DNA from: Pleurostoma richardsiae
Lineage: Eukaryota > Ascomycota > Sordariomycetes > Calosphaeriales > Pleurostomataceae
Assembly (NCBI GenBank): GCA_030052745.1
Contig: JANBVO010000071.1
Coordinates: 1-64,000, forward strand
Direction of reading: 5' to 3'
Length of the DNA: 64,000 nt
The translations under genes were made by a program, and so were the position numbers. The notes below the pieces were generated by a model, which saw nothing but the letters and a program-made list of their open reading frames with translations, made no database searches and was not told the origin of the DNA. Of this stretch, positions 44,926 to 56,465 are shown in pieces (the stretch's first letter is position 1; every line of letters starts with the position of its first letter).

Positions 44926-47223
44926 ATGGAGCAGACGTTCATGACAATCCATAGTAAGTGACTAGTCTCAATGATAACTGGTAGCTGGGCGAGGCGTGGC
45001 TGCTGGAGGAAGAGCCCCAGGCGGCTTCTGGTGCTTTGCCCCTGCACGACTCACGCTTCTGCGCACATACTAACTGCCGCCCTAACACAGACCTCACTGC
45101 CGAGGCCAATATCTTGTTCGTGTCAGATTCCGTCACCGATATCTTGGGCTACCAACCGGACGAGGTACAGGGGAAATCGTGCTTCGACTACTTCCACCCT
45201 GACGAGGTACCATTCGCGCGTTCTGTCCACTCTAGAGGTGTGCTACTGGACAAGGCCGCAGTCCTCCATTATTGCCGGATACTCTCACAGGACGGCCGTT
45301 GGGTGAGCTGCGAGTGCTGCTTCACTGTGGTTCATGATGTGCTGGTCGCGAGCACCAGCATCTATCGGCGGGGGGAGAAGAGCCAGAGTATGTGGGTTCT
45401 CTATAGACTTGATCCTGCAGCGGCTGACGTTGTGTGCTAGGACGGGCCATTGAAGCACCACAGATAAGGAGAATCTTCTCATGCTCTCCTCGCGACCCTC
45501 GCTATCACATGCTGGAGCACTTGTCACCCAGGTTCAAGATGCCCCCCATGGAGCGTGAACCTCGAGCCGCATTGATTCTGAATCGCTTCACGAGGAATCT
45601 CACAGTCATGTTCGCAACAAATGCAGTGTCTTCGATTCTGGGGTTGACGCCTGCACAGATCAAGCACAAGAGCTTTTACAGATGCATCCAAGAGAACTGT
45701 CTCGCGGACGCTTTGAAATGTCTGGAGGGTGCCAAGGCCAATGACTCCATTGCCTATCTGCGGTTTTGGTCTCGAGACCCGCGGGATGAGATTGAACTCG
45801 ACGAGGATGAGCGGGAGACTGAGGAGCAAGAGCAAGAGGAGGCCAGCTCCGGTGAGGAGATGACCAACGACTCAGACGCACTTGATGGCAGCGGCCCGAC
45901 CATTGGGAACCCGATGGAAATTGACACAGGCACCCTCACGGCGAGTGATGTCAAAGTTGAAGGATGCTTCGTCAATGGAGGGTCTGGCAGGACGGCATCA
46001 TGGACAAGCGTCGGGTCGCTCGCTGCCTCTGGTGCCTTGGACTCAGGGAGCTCTAGCCCGAGATGTCAGACGTTCGGCAGTCATGGGATGAATGCAAGCC
46101 AATCATGTTCAGCGACGCGGCCAAGAGCCAGTTCATGTCGAAGATTCGCTTGCAGATCAACCGGGCGACAGAGACTGCCATCCATCGAGCTGGAAGCAGT
46201 CGTATCGTGCACATCGGACGGCCTAGTCGTGGTTTTGAGGAAGGCCCGACCACCAATTCCGCCGCCTCACCCGCCATTGCTTCCGTTTGACTACGAAAAC
46301 GGGCTTTTTGCAGCACCGTGGGCCCAGCAACCTATACGCCCATACTTCCCACCCGAGTTGCTATATACGTTCCGACCACCTCTTTTGCCCCAATACATGC
46401 CTCTTCGGGAGAACGTGAAAGCTGCTGGTGGGCCACCCCTTGACCAGCTGATGAGGTCTATCCGCGACGTGGCGGTGTTTGCCTGGGCTTTGGTTGGGAT
46501 CAACGGGAACCTTGGCGCGTATGCTCATGGGCTTCCCACAGGCGAAGCGTTTCCTCAAGACGCATTGGGCGGGAACATGCCTTTCTACGTGCTCGACGGC
46601 CAGGTGCCAATGACGTGGTCGCGAAAGGACAACCAAGGTTCGAGTAACGCATGCTACTCTCCGCCCTCATATCCCGCGGACGTCTCGCACGGCTACACTC
46701 AGGGGCTCCCTGGTCTTGGGAATTACGCCTACCCGCGTCAGTCTGTCTGGTCAGGCTCACCGCACATGCAGTATGGTGTGCAACAACCACCAGCAAACTC
46801 GACAAGTCAGCACCCAGCCCCAGACCCAGCACATTCTCGGCATCCGCCCCATGAATCACTCTTTCCCAACATCACCCGGGAGTCTTCGACGGCTGGGCCC
46901 ACAGTGCCCCCGGGCGGACACGCCGATTTCCCATCACCTACACAGCAAGCTCCGAGCCCAGGGGAGCCATCATCGCCGCGAAGTTTCCGCGATATGTGGC
47001 GGTAAGTGCATGGTCGCCTCGGGGCTAATGCCGTCACGAACCATTCACCTTCTTACGTGCCCTCAAGAGCATCCTTGGAAAACCATATTGCATGTTATCA
47101 TCTGTTAGGATATTGGCGTTTGCAGTGGAAGAACTTCGAGCCAAGATCTTAGCACACGAACAAGTGCGAACAGCGCGGGTCGAGACGAAGATTGACTGCC
47201 ATACCACGACTTGCTCATTCTGA
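44926..47223 (+). CDS. Tandem-PAS domain protein of unknown function
   Basis: Proposed exons: 44926-44953, 45091-45387, 45441-47001 and tentatively 47109-47223, about 666 aa. Without the last intron the protein would stop at 47005. The first PAS domain begins after MEQTFMTIHN with ANILFVSDSVTDILGYQPDE and continues through DYFHPDEVPFARSV to WVSCECCFTVVHDVLVA. A second PAS-like segment starts at RFTRNLTVMFATNAVSSILG and resumes, after an acidic low-complexity insert, with ELEAVVSCTSDGLVVVLRKA. The rest is Pro/Tyr/Gln-rich. There is no visible kinase, zinc finger or flavin-binding GxNCRFLQ signature, so it is not a White Collar-type photoreceptor. I recognise it as a fungal family without an assigned role. 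A redox, small-ligand or protein-interaction sensor is only inference. Confidence 0.75.
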
Positions 47224-47950
47224 ATCCGGAAGCGACTCACATCATTGGGCGGGCGACTTTGTCATTGACTAAAAAGAGATCGGAGTGGAGGGCATTATCA
47301 GATACCATGTTGGGGCATTTATCATTTTACTAGAAATGATCGGTTGGGCTGAATGACTTAGAGATACCCCCCATGAATGTATGCAAGCGTCACCCTTACC
47401 ATGCTCGGCTTCTAATAGTGTATATACTACTTCCTCGCCGGTTATTCCGTCCGAGACCTGCCTAGACATAGCTGGATATTACACTTCCTGTGACGCCTTT
47501 CCTAGATATTCTGGGCATTCGGAGAGCAGAAGTTGGGCGCGTGGGCGCTGCCCAAGTCTGACAAGCAGCAAAGACATAGGCACAGCGGATTGGAGGACTG
47601 GAAATATCACGAGATTGGGCAGCAGAGGAGCGTTCGAGAAATCGTAGGCATGCAATGCGTCTTGGTGTTGCCCATAGGAGTACGGAGTATATGACGATTA
47701 CTTAAGCATGCTGGTGTGCAGTGCCTGGTCCCTCATTGGCTGGTCGGTCGGCACGACGGAGAGCTTTGACCACGGGTGCGTAACGTCGTCGTACCTTCAC
47801 GCTAGTAGAGGAAACCGTGGAGCTTTGAATTATCTCCCTGCCTGAAAGACACAAATCGACTTCACCCAGAGCGTGCCGGACGACATTCCAGCGACTCGTG
47901 GAGTAGTGTGCGATTGATCTTCTCCGAGGAGCTCGTGCCTTCATGCAAAA
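47224..47950. other. Intergenic, upstream of the Yip4 gene
   Basis: No gene is supported in these 730 bp. It contains the PAS-gene 3' flank, AT-rich near 47.25-47.45 kb, and the Yip4 promoter. Confidence 0.55.
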
Positions 47951-49018
47951 ATGGCTTCCTCGAGTCGGAAAGACTACCAGAATCCGCTCGTGGAGGATGA
48001 TGATGGCGATCTGATAGACCCGGACGATGGTGAGCCGGCTGCCTTCTGCCCCTGCCGCAACCTGCTCTCATGGCTAGGCCACTGAGGGTATGTGCCTTGC
48101 TAACCACCTGTATCCAGCTGATCTCAACGACTTCGATGACCCCCTCCAGCAGTCATCCCGCCAGCCCCTAACGGGCAACATTGGCTCCTCGTCCGCGTCG
48201 TCCTCCCGGCCCCTCAATGAGAACTACCTCACCTCTCGCATCCCTGGCGAGGACCGCGCTGCACCCAGCAACACCATCGATGAGTCCGTCTGGGACACGC
48301 TGCGCCGTGACCTGCTTGCCGTATGGTCCAAGATGCGCGAAGTTCTCTATCCGCGCTACCTGTTCGGCGGCAGCATGTTCGAGTCCGCCGAGGGCCTGCG
48401 CGGCGCCTACGCCAACATCCGCAGCGCCGGCTTGGCGGGCACCCGCGAGGAGCTGGCTGGGCTGGCCGGCCGCGTCGTCGACCCGGAGGCGCTGCTCAGC
48501 CAGAACAACATGACGCCCGGGCTACGCGATTGGGATCTCTGGGGCCCGCTCATTTTCTGCCTACTGCTGAGTCTACTGTTGAGCTTCAACGCGAGGAAGG
48601 ACCAGAAGGACCTGGTTTTCAGCGGCGTGTTCGCCATGGTGTGGATTGGTGAGGCTGTCGTCACGCTGCAGATCAAGCTGCTGGGCGGGAATATGTGAGT
48701 TGCTGCTAAACCCCACGCATTGAGAACTTGAGAGGGCGTATCTCTAACATTGATATGTGTCTGTCTAGTTCCTTCGCCCAGAGCGTCTGCATCATCGGAT
48801 ACACCCTATTCCCTCTTGTCATCGCCGCTATGCTGTCTGCCATTCACCTCCCTACGATCGCAAGGGTCCCCGTCTACCTGGTTCTAATCGCTTGGTCGTT
48901 AGCCGCTGGAGTGAGCATCCTGGGTGGCAGCGGAGTAGTCAAGAACCGCGTCGGCATTGCGGTATACCCGTTGTTTGTCTTCTACCTTGGGTTAGGCTGC
49001 CTGTGCTTCATTAGCTGA
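47951..49018 (+). CDS. YIP4: Golgi Yip1-domain protein, Yip4 / YIPF6
   Basis: Multi-span Golgi/ER membrane protein that binds Rab GTPases and helps shape vesicle traffic. Three exons: 47951-48029, 48118-48694, 48769-49018, 301 aa. The cytosolic N-terminal 130 residues are acidic and Ser-rich, with NTIDESVWDTLRRDLLAVWS and VLYPR before the membrane part. DWDLWGPLIFCLLLSLLLSF opens a Yip1 domain of five hydrophobic segments, followed by FSGVFAMVWIGEAVVTLQIK, SVCIIGYTLFPLVIAAML and two more spans to the C-terminus. DLWGPLIF and GYTLFPL are YIPF signatures. Splice phases fit at both introns. Confidence 0.92.
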
Positions 49019-49671
49019 AGGGGGCAATGGGCCTGATATCAGGGGCTTTCGCAGGGATTCCAGCCATAGAGGCTGCATTGTCTAGCTAGTTACGTAGGGT
49101 GTACGAATAATACAGGAATTGAACATTCAATACCTCCCTGCTTGTGACAGACGCATTGTCATCCCTTGATTGATGGAGCCTACCGGTAGATTAGGTGCTG
49201 GCTGCTACCGACACAGGAGTGTGGCAGTAAAGACGACCTTGATAGGTGGCTCTGAATCGCTCCTGTATTAGACTCGCATAGACGGCGCCTCGAGAACGTG
49301 AAGCTGAACATGTTGGTTGGGCCTTGCGTCGGCGTGCTTTCTCAGAGCCCCACGTCAATCAATGCGGGCCATTTTGGCGCGCCACGGACCAGGTGCCGCA
49401 CTGTGACCCCGTCAACCCATCGCCCCGGTAATCCCAAGGTCGCGCTGAGGTTGACCTCGCAAATACGTTACTACGGGAATTATTGCAGTCTCTCTGTCTT
49501 GCTCAAGCCAGCACAAGGAAATTTCTCGCAGTAGCTACAGCATACACACCGGCGCGCTAGCTGTGCACGCACTTCTGAATGCGGCCTGACGACGTCCTGA
49601 GATTCAGAAAACAAAGAAACAAAGGGCCCATCAACGGTTTCTGAGTCTCCACAGAGGCAGAATAAACGACC
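49019..49671. other. Intergenic, upstream of the Yrb2-like gene
   Basis: 650 bp without a supported gene; it probably carries the Yip4 3' UTR and the promoter of the Ran-binding protein gene. Confidence 0.55.
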
Positions 49672-51332
49672 ATGGCAGACGATCCTCACAACACGAGCGA
49701 CATTTCCGACCACATTCCCCTCGAGACGAAAGAGGACGCTGAGACAGCAGCGGCGCGGGAGGAGTTGAAGCAAACGGCCATCTCCGAGAGAGCAGCCAAG
49801 CCCCAGCCGGGAGCAGACGTCATGGCAACTGCCTCCGCCACCGATAAGAATACCGCGCGGACGAAGACCCCGGAAAGAGAGATCGTGGACAAGACCAACG
49901 ACTCGTTGAAAGATCAAGTGTCCTCGCCGAAGAAGAAGCGCGCTCACGACCAGGTGGACGAGCCCAAGGACGTTGGAACGGGCGAGGCTGTAGATGACAG
50001 CAAGTCAGCCAACGGTAGCGCCGCTGGCAGCAGAACCGACCGGTCGGAGCCCGAGAAGAAGCGGGCTAGAGATGAGCATGCAAGCGATGATGAGCTGAGC
50101 AAGGATGCGGAAGGGTCTACCGTAAGTCGACGTATCCTTTCCCCCGGGCACTCTGCCGCGGACTGACTTGCGTCCACAGACTTCTCGGACCTCAGACAAG
50201 GAAAAGACTACATCAGCAGAAGAGAAGCCAGTCAAAGCTAAGGGTTCATCAACAAGCGCAGATGATACGGGAAAACACAAGCAACCAACCACCTCCTCCG
50301 CAGCGTTTGCCAGCTCGGGCTTTTCGAAGCTCGCTGCCTCAGCTACATCACCATTTGGAGCCCTTGGCGCGTCGTCGGGCAAAAGTATCTTCGGTGGTTC
50401 TTCCAGTTCACCCTCTCCCTTCGGGGCTCTCGGGGCCTCTACCACACCTGCGAAGCCTGCGACGCCCACTCTCAACTTCGGCAATGGAGACAAGACAGGA
50501 TCCGCATCGCCCTTCGCGTCTCTGAACGGTGCCTCTAAGGGATTTGGCAGTGCCTTCGGCAGCGGCTTTGGAAGCGCCCTCACGGGCAGCAAGCTGACCA
50601 GTTTTGCGAAGCCGGGTGAGACCTTTAAGAGCGACAAGCCGGCCAAGCCTTTCGGCGCCCCGGAAAGCGACGCCGAGGACGGCAGCGGAGAGGATGACCA
50701 GGATGAGGAGGGCGGTGCCGAAGAGGCTGACAAGGAGAGCGAGGAGGCCGCTAAGGACGACTCCAAACCCGCCGCGGATGATAAGAAGAAACTAAAGTTA
50801 CAGAAAGGTAGGATCTACCCGCTCTACGCTAGGATGTCCCCGTTTGCTGATCCGCATCTTAGTCGTGGTCGACGATGGAGAGGCCGGCGAGGTTACTATC
50901 CTCCAAGTCCGAGCCAAGATGTACGCCCTTGACAAGACCCAGGGGAAGGATGGCAAGGAGGAAGCCGCCTGGAAGGAGCGCGGTGTCGGAAACCTGAAGA
51001 TCAATGTCCCCGAGGAGTGCGTCGAGTTTGATGAGAACGGAGCCGCCATTCCGGACTCATTTGATGCGTCCGTCCTGCAGGCGGACGCAGATGACGATGA
51101 AGAAGCCGCTGGTGAAAAGCGCCCCAAGGTCGTCCGCCTCATTCTCCGTCAAGACTCCACGCTGCGTGTCATCCTCAACACGGCCATCTGGGGCCACACC
51201 GAGTTCCAGGAGAAGAGCACGCTGAAGTCGTCGAACATTATATTTACGGCCTTCGAAGAGGGTGGAAAGGTAGTCAACGTCCAAATGAAGGCGAGCCACC
51301 CCCTCATTCTCGAATTTCTTAGCCTGTTATGA
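49672..51332 (+). CDS. YRB2: Ran-binding nuclear transport protein, Yrb2 / RanBP3-like
   Basis: Nuclear cofactor that loads Ran-GTP onto exportin-1. Three exons: 49672-50121, 50180-50807, 50863-51332, about 515 aa. The N-terminal half is disordered with basic clusters that suit nuclear import (SPKKKRAHD, EKKRARDE). The middle has FG-type repeats, including two SPFGALGAS copies and GFGSAFGSGFGSA. The C-terminal 150 residues form a Ran-binding (PH-like) domain: VVVDDGEAGEVTILQVRAKM, GVGNLKINV, RLILRQDSTLRVILNTAIW and NIIFTAFEEGGKVVNVQMKA. The last intron leads directly into the Ran-binding domain. Nup50/Nup2-type nucleoporins share the FG plus Ran-binding layout, but the size and linker favour Yrb2. 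Confidence 0.87.
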
Positions 51333-52356
51333 TATACTGACTCCGTGAAGATGAACCCTGCGAATGCGAAGACTTTCCTTGATCGCGTGGACCTAATTAA
51401 ACGAGAGCTCATGTCATAGAATGTCATGGCGTCGGAAGTCTCAGGCTATATCTGAGAAACCAGCAGCGAGGATAGACCCATCGAGACGATATACAGCCTA
51501 CACATTCTCTCATCGACGCCGGTAAGGGAGACGGGATTCAGGGAGGAGTTTGGCATGAGCATTTGAAGGCGGATTCCGGTTGGTACTCGAGTCAGGATTG
51601 CACATGCAAAGGAGTGTCCAGGTGGCGGACCTTTCTCCAGGATTATCCGATTATGGCCAAGGAAGCGGAGTTGCCTGCTGTGTGTATATACCGAGGGGAA
51701 GTGGCTTACTCTCCTTTTCATTAGGAATCTGAGGAGGGACCCCCTTTTGATAGACCATGACGAGGAGGCCGTGCTTTGTGTAGTGTCTTTGGTGGTCTCG
51801 GCATGGAGGCTTCGGTCGAAAAATACGATTTGGAACATTTTGAAGTTTCTCTAAAGGTTTCTGATGCTGTCATTGATTATTCCTACAGCAAGCCTGTATA
51901 GGGGCATCGTCAAGAAGATGATGCCTTTGAGAGACTGGAAACTCTTCCAGATCCTGTCCGCTAAACACATAGCGGCCATATTCAATACAACTGCATTGCC
52001 TAAAACGGGCTGGAGTTATGAAAGAGACAATAGCTTCGTATCTTATTACCCAAGACATCATGGTGGTACTAGGTAGACAAGAAAGGGTGGGAGATAATAT
52101 CCCTGTTCCATATCTTCGTGGTCCCTGGTGTCTGAGTCCTTAACCACACCACCTCTCTTTAAGTGGCTCGTGATAGCTCACGTGATGGCGTGTCCCGACC
52201 GCGACAGTGATGTTCCGCGAAACGCCACCCAGGAAATCGTGGTTCACCTTTCCTTTGACTCCATTCACTTGTTGAAAGATTCCTTTTGTGTGGCGCTTGT
52301 GACCCTGACAAGAGTCATGGTGTCTGCTCGTTCTCGCTGATGGGACTCTGGACAAG
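51333..52356. other. Intergenic, Yrb2-like to Hrq1
   Basis: About 1 kb. A minus-strand frame at 51446-51838 (130 codons) has no family resemblance and no supporting exons, so it is not called. The Hrq1 promoter lies at the right end. Confidence 0.5.
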
Positions 52357-55300
52357 ATGTCTGCAGTTCCAGTCGCATCTTTGCCTGGCCAGCATCTCGG
52401 AAAGCGGAAGAGACCTGCAAGACCCTCCAGGGAATCAGTGAAGCCCGGAGACTACGCGGACAGTGGCTCTTCTGATGTCCCAACGGCTTCGATAGAAGAT
52501 GCAAGCGGCACCACAAGAAAACGGCCAACTGCCAAGTCTAAGAGCGGCTCGACCTCAAAGGCTCGTGCTTCGCCGAAGACGGCAGAGCCCGTGGAATGTC
52601 TCATAGAATGGCCCGAGTGGTTCAAGACTCTGGAGAAGACGCACAGAGCGCTAAATCTCGTCTTTACGTTTTGTTGCACTCGAAAGCATTTGGCTACGAC
52701 GTTCGACACGATTCGTTCCACCGTCGAGTCACACATTAAGAGAGAGTTGCTTATTGAGGATGTGGCAGCTATCGCTGCCCTTCGACCCGACTCGATCAAC
52801 TTCAGCTACGTTGATGAGGTCATGCTACAGATTGACGTTCAGGGCGCTGAAAGAGACGATACCTTCAAGACGGGGAGGCTACATAGCAAAGCGGCGCAGG
52901 CTTATGCCCCTGATGCATCCGTCGGCGGGTTTACTGGGAGGGAAGAGCTCCACGACCCTGACGACCTGCCCCTGAGTGGAAAAGAGGTACTCTACTTCGA
53001 GTTCGTCGATGGTGATCTGAAACGCCAGGTTCAACATAAGAAGACGGGAGAGCCTACGAATCCAACCCGGAAGCTCCGAGAGGAGAACTTAAAGCTCCCC
53101 GTTTACAGCCAGAAACAGATGACCTCACTAATCGAGAAGCGCAATCTGAAGTTCACGAACGCCATCAACGAATACATCAATCATTGCGTCGCTTCTAGCA
53201 TTGACCCTGAGATCGCCCTAAAGGCAGAGGCGGAGGCATATATTCCCGTACCAAGCGCGACGAGAGAATCATCCCCGAAGGCTGACATCAGCACTTTGCC
53301 CGCATCAATACCGACGGAAAGAAAAAGCATACCCGAGATTGTCCAGGAGCTCAAAGAAAATTCCTGGTACACTGGGCAGATTGTCCCCGATGGCCACCGT
53401 GTGTTTGAGGCCCAAGAGCCTGTGTACGGCGACCTCAACTTTATGCTCAGCCAGGATTTGGTGAACGCGTTATACAACGCCAAAGGGATCACGCAATTCT
53501 ATGCTCACCAGACTGAGGCCATCAACAGTCTCAATGAGGGGTATCATGTCGTCGTCTCAACATCTACAAGCTCCGGAAAATCTCTCATCTATCAACTTCC
53601 TGTTATCCATGCTCTTGAAAGCGACCATAACACGAGGGCAATGTACATCTTTCCCACAAAAGCTCTCGCCCAAGACCAGAAGAGAAGCTTGAAGGAGATG
53701 CTGTCATACATGCCGGGCCTCGAGGATACAGTGGTTGAGACGTTCGATGGGGACACTCCCATGAAGGAGCGAAACATGATTCGCGATGAGGCGAGAATCA
53801 TCTTCACCAATCCCGACATGCTCCATGTTACAATCCTTCCTCAAGAGGAGAGATGGCGGACATTCCTGAAGAATCTCAAATATGTCGTGGTGGACGAATT
53901 ACACTATTACAACGGGCTAATGGGTTCTCACGTCGCCTTCGTCATGAGGCGTCTGAGGAGGATCTGTGCCGCGGTAGGGAACCGACGGGTCAGATTCGTA
54001 TCTTGTTCTGCGACCGTTGCTAACCCCGAAGGCCACTTCAAAACTATTTTTGGGATTGATGATGTCCGCCTCATAGACTTTGATGGCTCGCCCTCAGGTC
54101 GAAAGGAATTCCTTTGCTGGAACACCCCATATAAGGACCCGGGCGATCCGTCAAGTGGGCGAGGAAATGCAATGTATGAATGCGCTCGTTTGTTTTGCCA
54201 GCTCATATTACGAGGGGTTCGCGTCATTGCGTTCACGCGCGTGCGGGAGCAGTGCGAGAAGCTCGTCGGAGCGGTCAAGCTAGAGCTGGAGAACCTCGGG
54301 CGGTCCGAATGCATCGCTCGGGTAATGGGATACCGGGGAGGTTACACTGCTCCGGACCGCAGAAAGATCGAGAGCGAAATGTTCGAGGGGAAGCTTATGG
54401 GCATCGTCGCCACGACGGCCCTGGAGCTTGGCATCGACATTGGCTCGCTAGATTGCGTGCTGACCTGGGGCTTTCCGTATACAATCGCCAACCTTCGGCA
54501 GCAAAGTGGGAGAGCCGGGAGACGGAACAAGGATTCCTTGTCAATCCTGGTCGGCGACGCCTTCGCCACGGATCAGCACTACATGCAAAATCCAGACGAG
54601 CTGTTTACCAAGCCAAACTGTGAGTTACAGGTCGATCTGGAAAATATGCTCGTTCGGGAAGGCCATATCCAATGCGCCGCATATGAAATGCCTATCAGGC
54701 CCCAGGAAGATTCAGAATACTTTGGGGAAGATCTCGCAAAGCTGTGCGAGGAACGGCTTATCAAAGACGATCTGGGGTTCTATCACTGCCACGACAGGTT
54801 CAGGCCGATGCCGTCCAAGTTCGTCTCGATACGAGATACAGAAGACGAGCATTTCGCGATCATAGATATCACTCATGGAAAGAATATTGTGTTGGAGGAG
54901 CTCGAAGCATCTCGAGCGACGTTTACGATCTACGACGGAGCGATATTCCTTCACCAAGGGAACACCTACCTTGTTAGAGACTTTAACCCGGAAAAGGGTA
55001 TGGCCAAGGTTGAGAAGGTCAAAGTAGACTGGACAACAGAGCAACGAGACTTCACCGATATCGACCCAGTCGAAACAGAAGCGATCAAGCGGATACCCAG
55101 TTCCCTGTCGAGGGCCTTCCACGGAAAGATCAAGATTACACAAAACGTCTTCGGCTACTTCAAGGTCGATAAGAAGAATCGTGTGCTAGACGCAGTACAC
55201 GTCGACAATCCACCTGTGATCAGGTACAGCAAAGGCATGTGGGTCGATGTGCCGAAACGGGCTCTGGAGATCCTCGTCACTCGCCGGCTGCACGTCGCCG

Positions 55301-55848
55301 GCGCTATCCATGCTGCCGAGCATGCCATCATGAGCTTGATCCCCAACTTCGTTATCAGCACCCCGGGAGACGTGCGTACCGAATGCAAAAACGGCCTCAA
55401 AGAATTCGCCAAGAAGGAGACGTCGAGGAAGCGCCCTGCACGGCTGACGTTCTACGACGCAAAAGGCGGCGCCGGCGGATCCGGCATCAACACCAAGGCT
55501 TTTGAATTCATCGACCTCCTGCTGAAGCAGGCTCTTGAGCGGGTGGTTGGATGTCACTGCGCGTCGGGTTGCCCGGAGTGCGTCGCCTCCGAGCTGTGTA
55601 AGGAGGCAAACGAGGTCATGAGCAAGGCGGGAAGCGAGGTCATCCTCAAAAGCCTGCTCAACGTCGATATCGACGTGGATGCGCTGCCGATGGGGCCGGA
55701 GGAATACAGCCCCGCCGGAGTCGAGACTGTCGTGTTGGCGGAGCCGGTGCCGCCGCGGAATAGGAATGAGCTTCGGCTCGTTGGCGTCAAGGAGGAGGAG
55801 GAGGATGGGCGAGAGGGCGTGATCCTGGATTCCGTCCCTGAGGCCTGA
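52357..55848 (+). CDS. HRQ1: RecQ4-like DNA helicase Hrq1
   Basis: Superfamily 2 3'-5' helicase that acts in interstrand crosslink repair and telomere maintenance. It is a single exon of 1163 aa, unlike its intron-bearing neighbours. The N-terminus is disordered; a conserved Hrq1 segment follows (LIEWPEWFKTLEKTHRALNL). The helicase core starts at FYAHQTEAINSL, with Walker A STSSGKS near residue 405, Walker B/II DELH at 513-516, motif III SCSATVANP, motif V GIVATTALELGIDIG and motif VI QQSGRAGRRN. The C-terminal MZB/DUF1998-like region ends with the cysteine cluster CHCASGCPECVASELC. No RecQ-C or HRDC domain is seen, as expected for the Hrq1/MrfA branch. The first ATG is used; SAVPVASLPGQHLGKRKRP follows. 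Confidence 0.95.
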   Translation: MSAVPVASLPGQHLGKRKRPARPSRESVKPGDYADSGSSDVPTASIEDASGTTRKRPTAKSKSGSTSKARASPKTAEPVECLIEWPEWFKTLEKTHRALNLVFTFCCTRKHLATTFDTIRSTVESHIKRELLIEDVAAIAALRPDSINFSYVDEVMLQIDVQGAERDDTFKTGRLHSKAAQAYAPDASVGGFTGREELHDPDDLPLSGKEVLYFEFVDGDLKRQVQHKKTGEPTNPTRKLREENLKLPVYSQKQMTSLIEKRNLKFTNAINEYINHCVASSIDPEIALKAEAEAYIPVPSATRESSPKADISTLPASIPTERKSIPEIVQELKENSWYTGQIVPDGHRVFEAQEPVYGDLNFMLSQDLVNALYNAKGITQFYAHQTEAINSLNEGYHVVVSTSTSSGKSLIYQLPVIHALESDHNTRAMYIFPTKALAQDQKRSLKEMLSYMPGLEDTVVETFDGDTPMKERNMIRDEARIIFTNPDMLHVTILPQEERWRTFLKNLKYVVVDELHYYNGLMGSHVAFVMRRLRRICAAVGNRRVRFVSCSATVANPEGHFKTIFGIDDVRLIDFDGSPSGRKEFLCWNTPYKDPGDPSSGRGNAMYECARLFCQLILRGVRVIAFTRVREQCEKLVGAVKLELENLGRSECIARVMGYRGGYTAPDRRKIESEMFEGKLMGIVATTALELGIDIGSLDCVLTWGFPYTIANLRQQSGRAGRRNKDSLSILVGDAFATDQHYMQNPDELFTKPNCELQVDLENMLVREGHIQCAAYEMPIRPQEDSEYFGEDLAKLCEERLIKDDLGFYHCHDRFRPMPSKFVSIRDTEDEHFAIIDITHGKNIVLEELEASRATFTIYDGAIFLHQGNTYLVRDFNPEKGMAKVEKVKVDWTTEQRDFTDIDPVETEAIKRIPSSLSRAFHGKIKITQNVFGYFKVDKKNRVLDAVHVDNPPVIRYSKGMWVDVPKRALEILVTRRLHVAGAIHAAEHAIMSLIPNFVISTPGDVRTECKNGLKEFAKKETSRKRPARLTFYDAKGGAGGSGINTKAFEFIDLLLKQALERVVGCHCASGCPECVASELCKEANEVMSKAGSEVILKSLLNVDIDVDALPMGPEEYSPAGVETVVLAEPVPPRNRNELRLVGVKEEEEDGREGVILDSVPEA

Positions 55849-56289
55849 GCTACAGTGTGTTATTTCATGGTAAAATCCAGAGAGGCCTTTAATGCTGCAA
55901 GCCCGGTGTAAGCTTGAGACCAAGGCTTCACTACTTATGAACCAAGATATCGATTATTGAGACAATCATACTCCACCCAACCTGGGCTCCGTTGGAAATG
56001 CTGCACCCTATGAGCCTCTGCCTCGATATGTACTCACCTGTGCGACCTGACACCGAGCGACCGAGATTTGTTAGGAAGAGTGTGGCTCAACGCACCTAGG
56101 ATGCCGTACAGTACCTAGGCCACAGGTGTAAGTACATGGTAAGATAGCTCTTTGTAAGTGTGCATGGGTGCGAGTGTACCACTGTATGACGAACCACATA
56201 ACCTATACCGTTAGTTGGCCGAGAAGTGTACTATGCAAAACCAGAAAGTCCAAGGCTAGGGTCGAAGATCTAACGTCCACGCTGTAGCC

Positions 56290-56303
56290 ATATATATATA
56301 TAT
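56290..56303. repeat. TA dinucleotide run
   Basis: Seven AT/TA units in a row in intergenic DNA. Confidence 0.8.
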
Positions 56304-56445
56304 TTACCAATGGGTTGGTTGCTTGGGTCGACCTGCCTGGGTCCTTACCTACCTAAATCCACCTCCAGGTCTAAGGTTGGCCTCAGGAAGAATCTTGAGT
56401 TCCTCGTTTAAAATAGGGGTTCCTCATAACACCGAGTGTATGAGC

Positions 56446-56465
56446 TTAGGGTTAGGGTCAGGGTT
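56446..56465. repeat. Interstitial telomere-like TTAGGG patch
   Basis: TTAGGG TTAGGG TCAGGG TT: two perfect telomere units and one variant, far from any chromosome end visible here. Confidence 0.7.

Noticed and set aside
46063-46290. Alternative frame inside the PAS gene with a protein-like sequence (QSWDECKPIMFSDAAKSQF)
   Set aside because: It looked like conserved coding, but no splice sites join it to the flanking PAS frame, whereas the main frame stays open and continues into ELEAVVSCTSDG. Transcript data could reverse this.
50005-50766. 253-codon minus-strand frame opposite the Yrb2-like gene
   Set aside because: Ser/Leu/Pro-rich complement of the FG-repeat region; the Ran-binding protein on the plus strand explains the openness.
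51446-51838. 130-codon minus-strand frame between the Yrb2-like and Hrq1 genes
   Set aside because: No family resemblance, no partner exons and no consistent start context; it could be a lineage-specific gene but cannot be supported.
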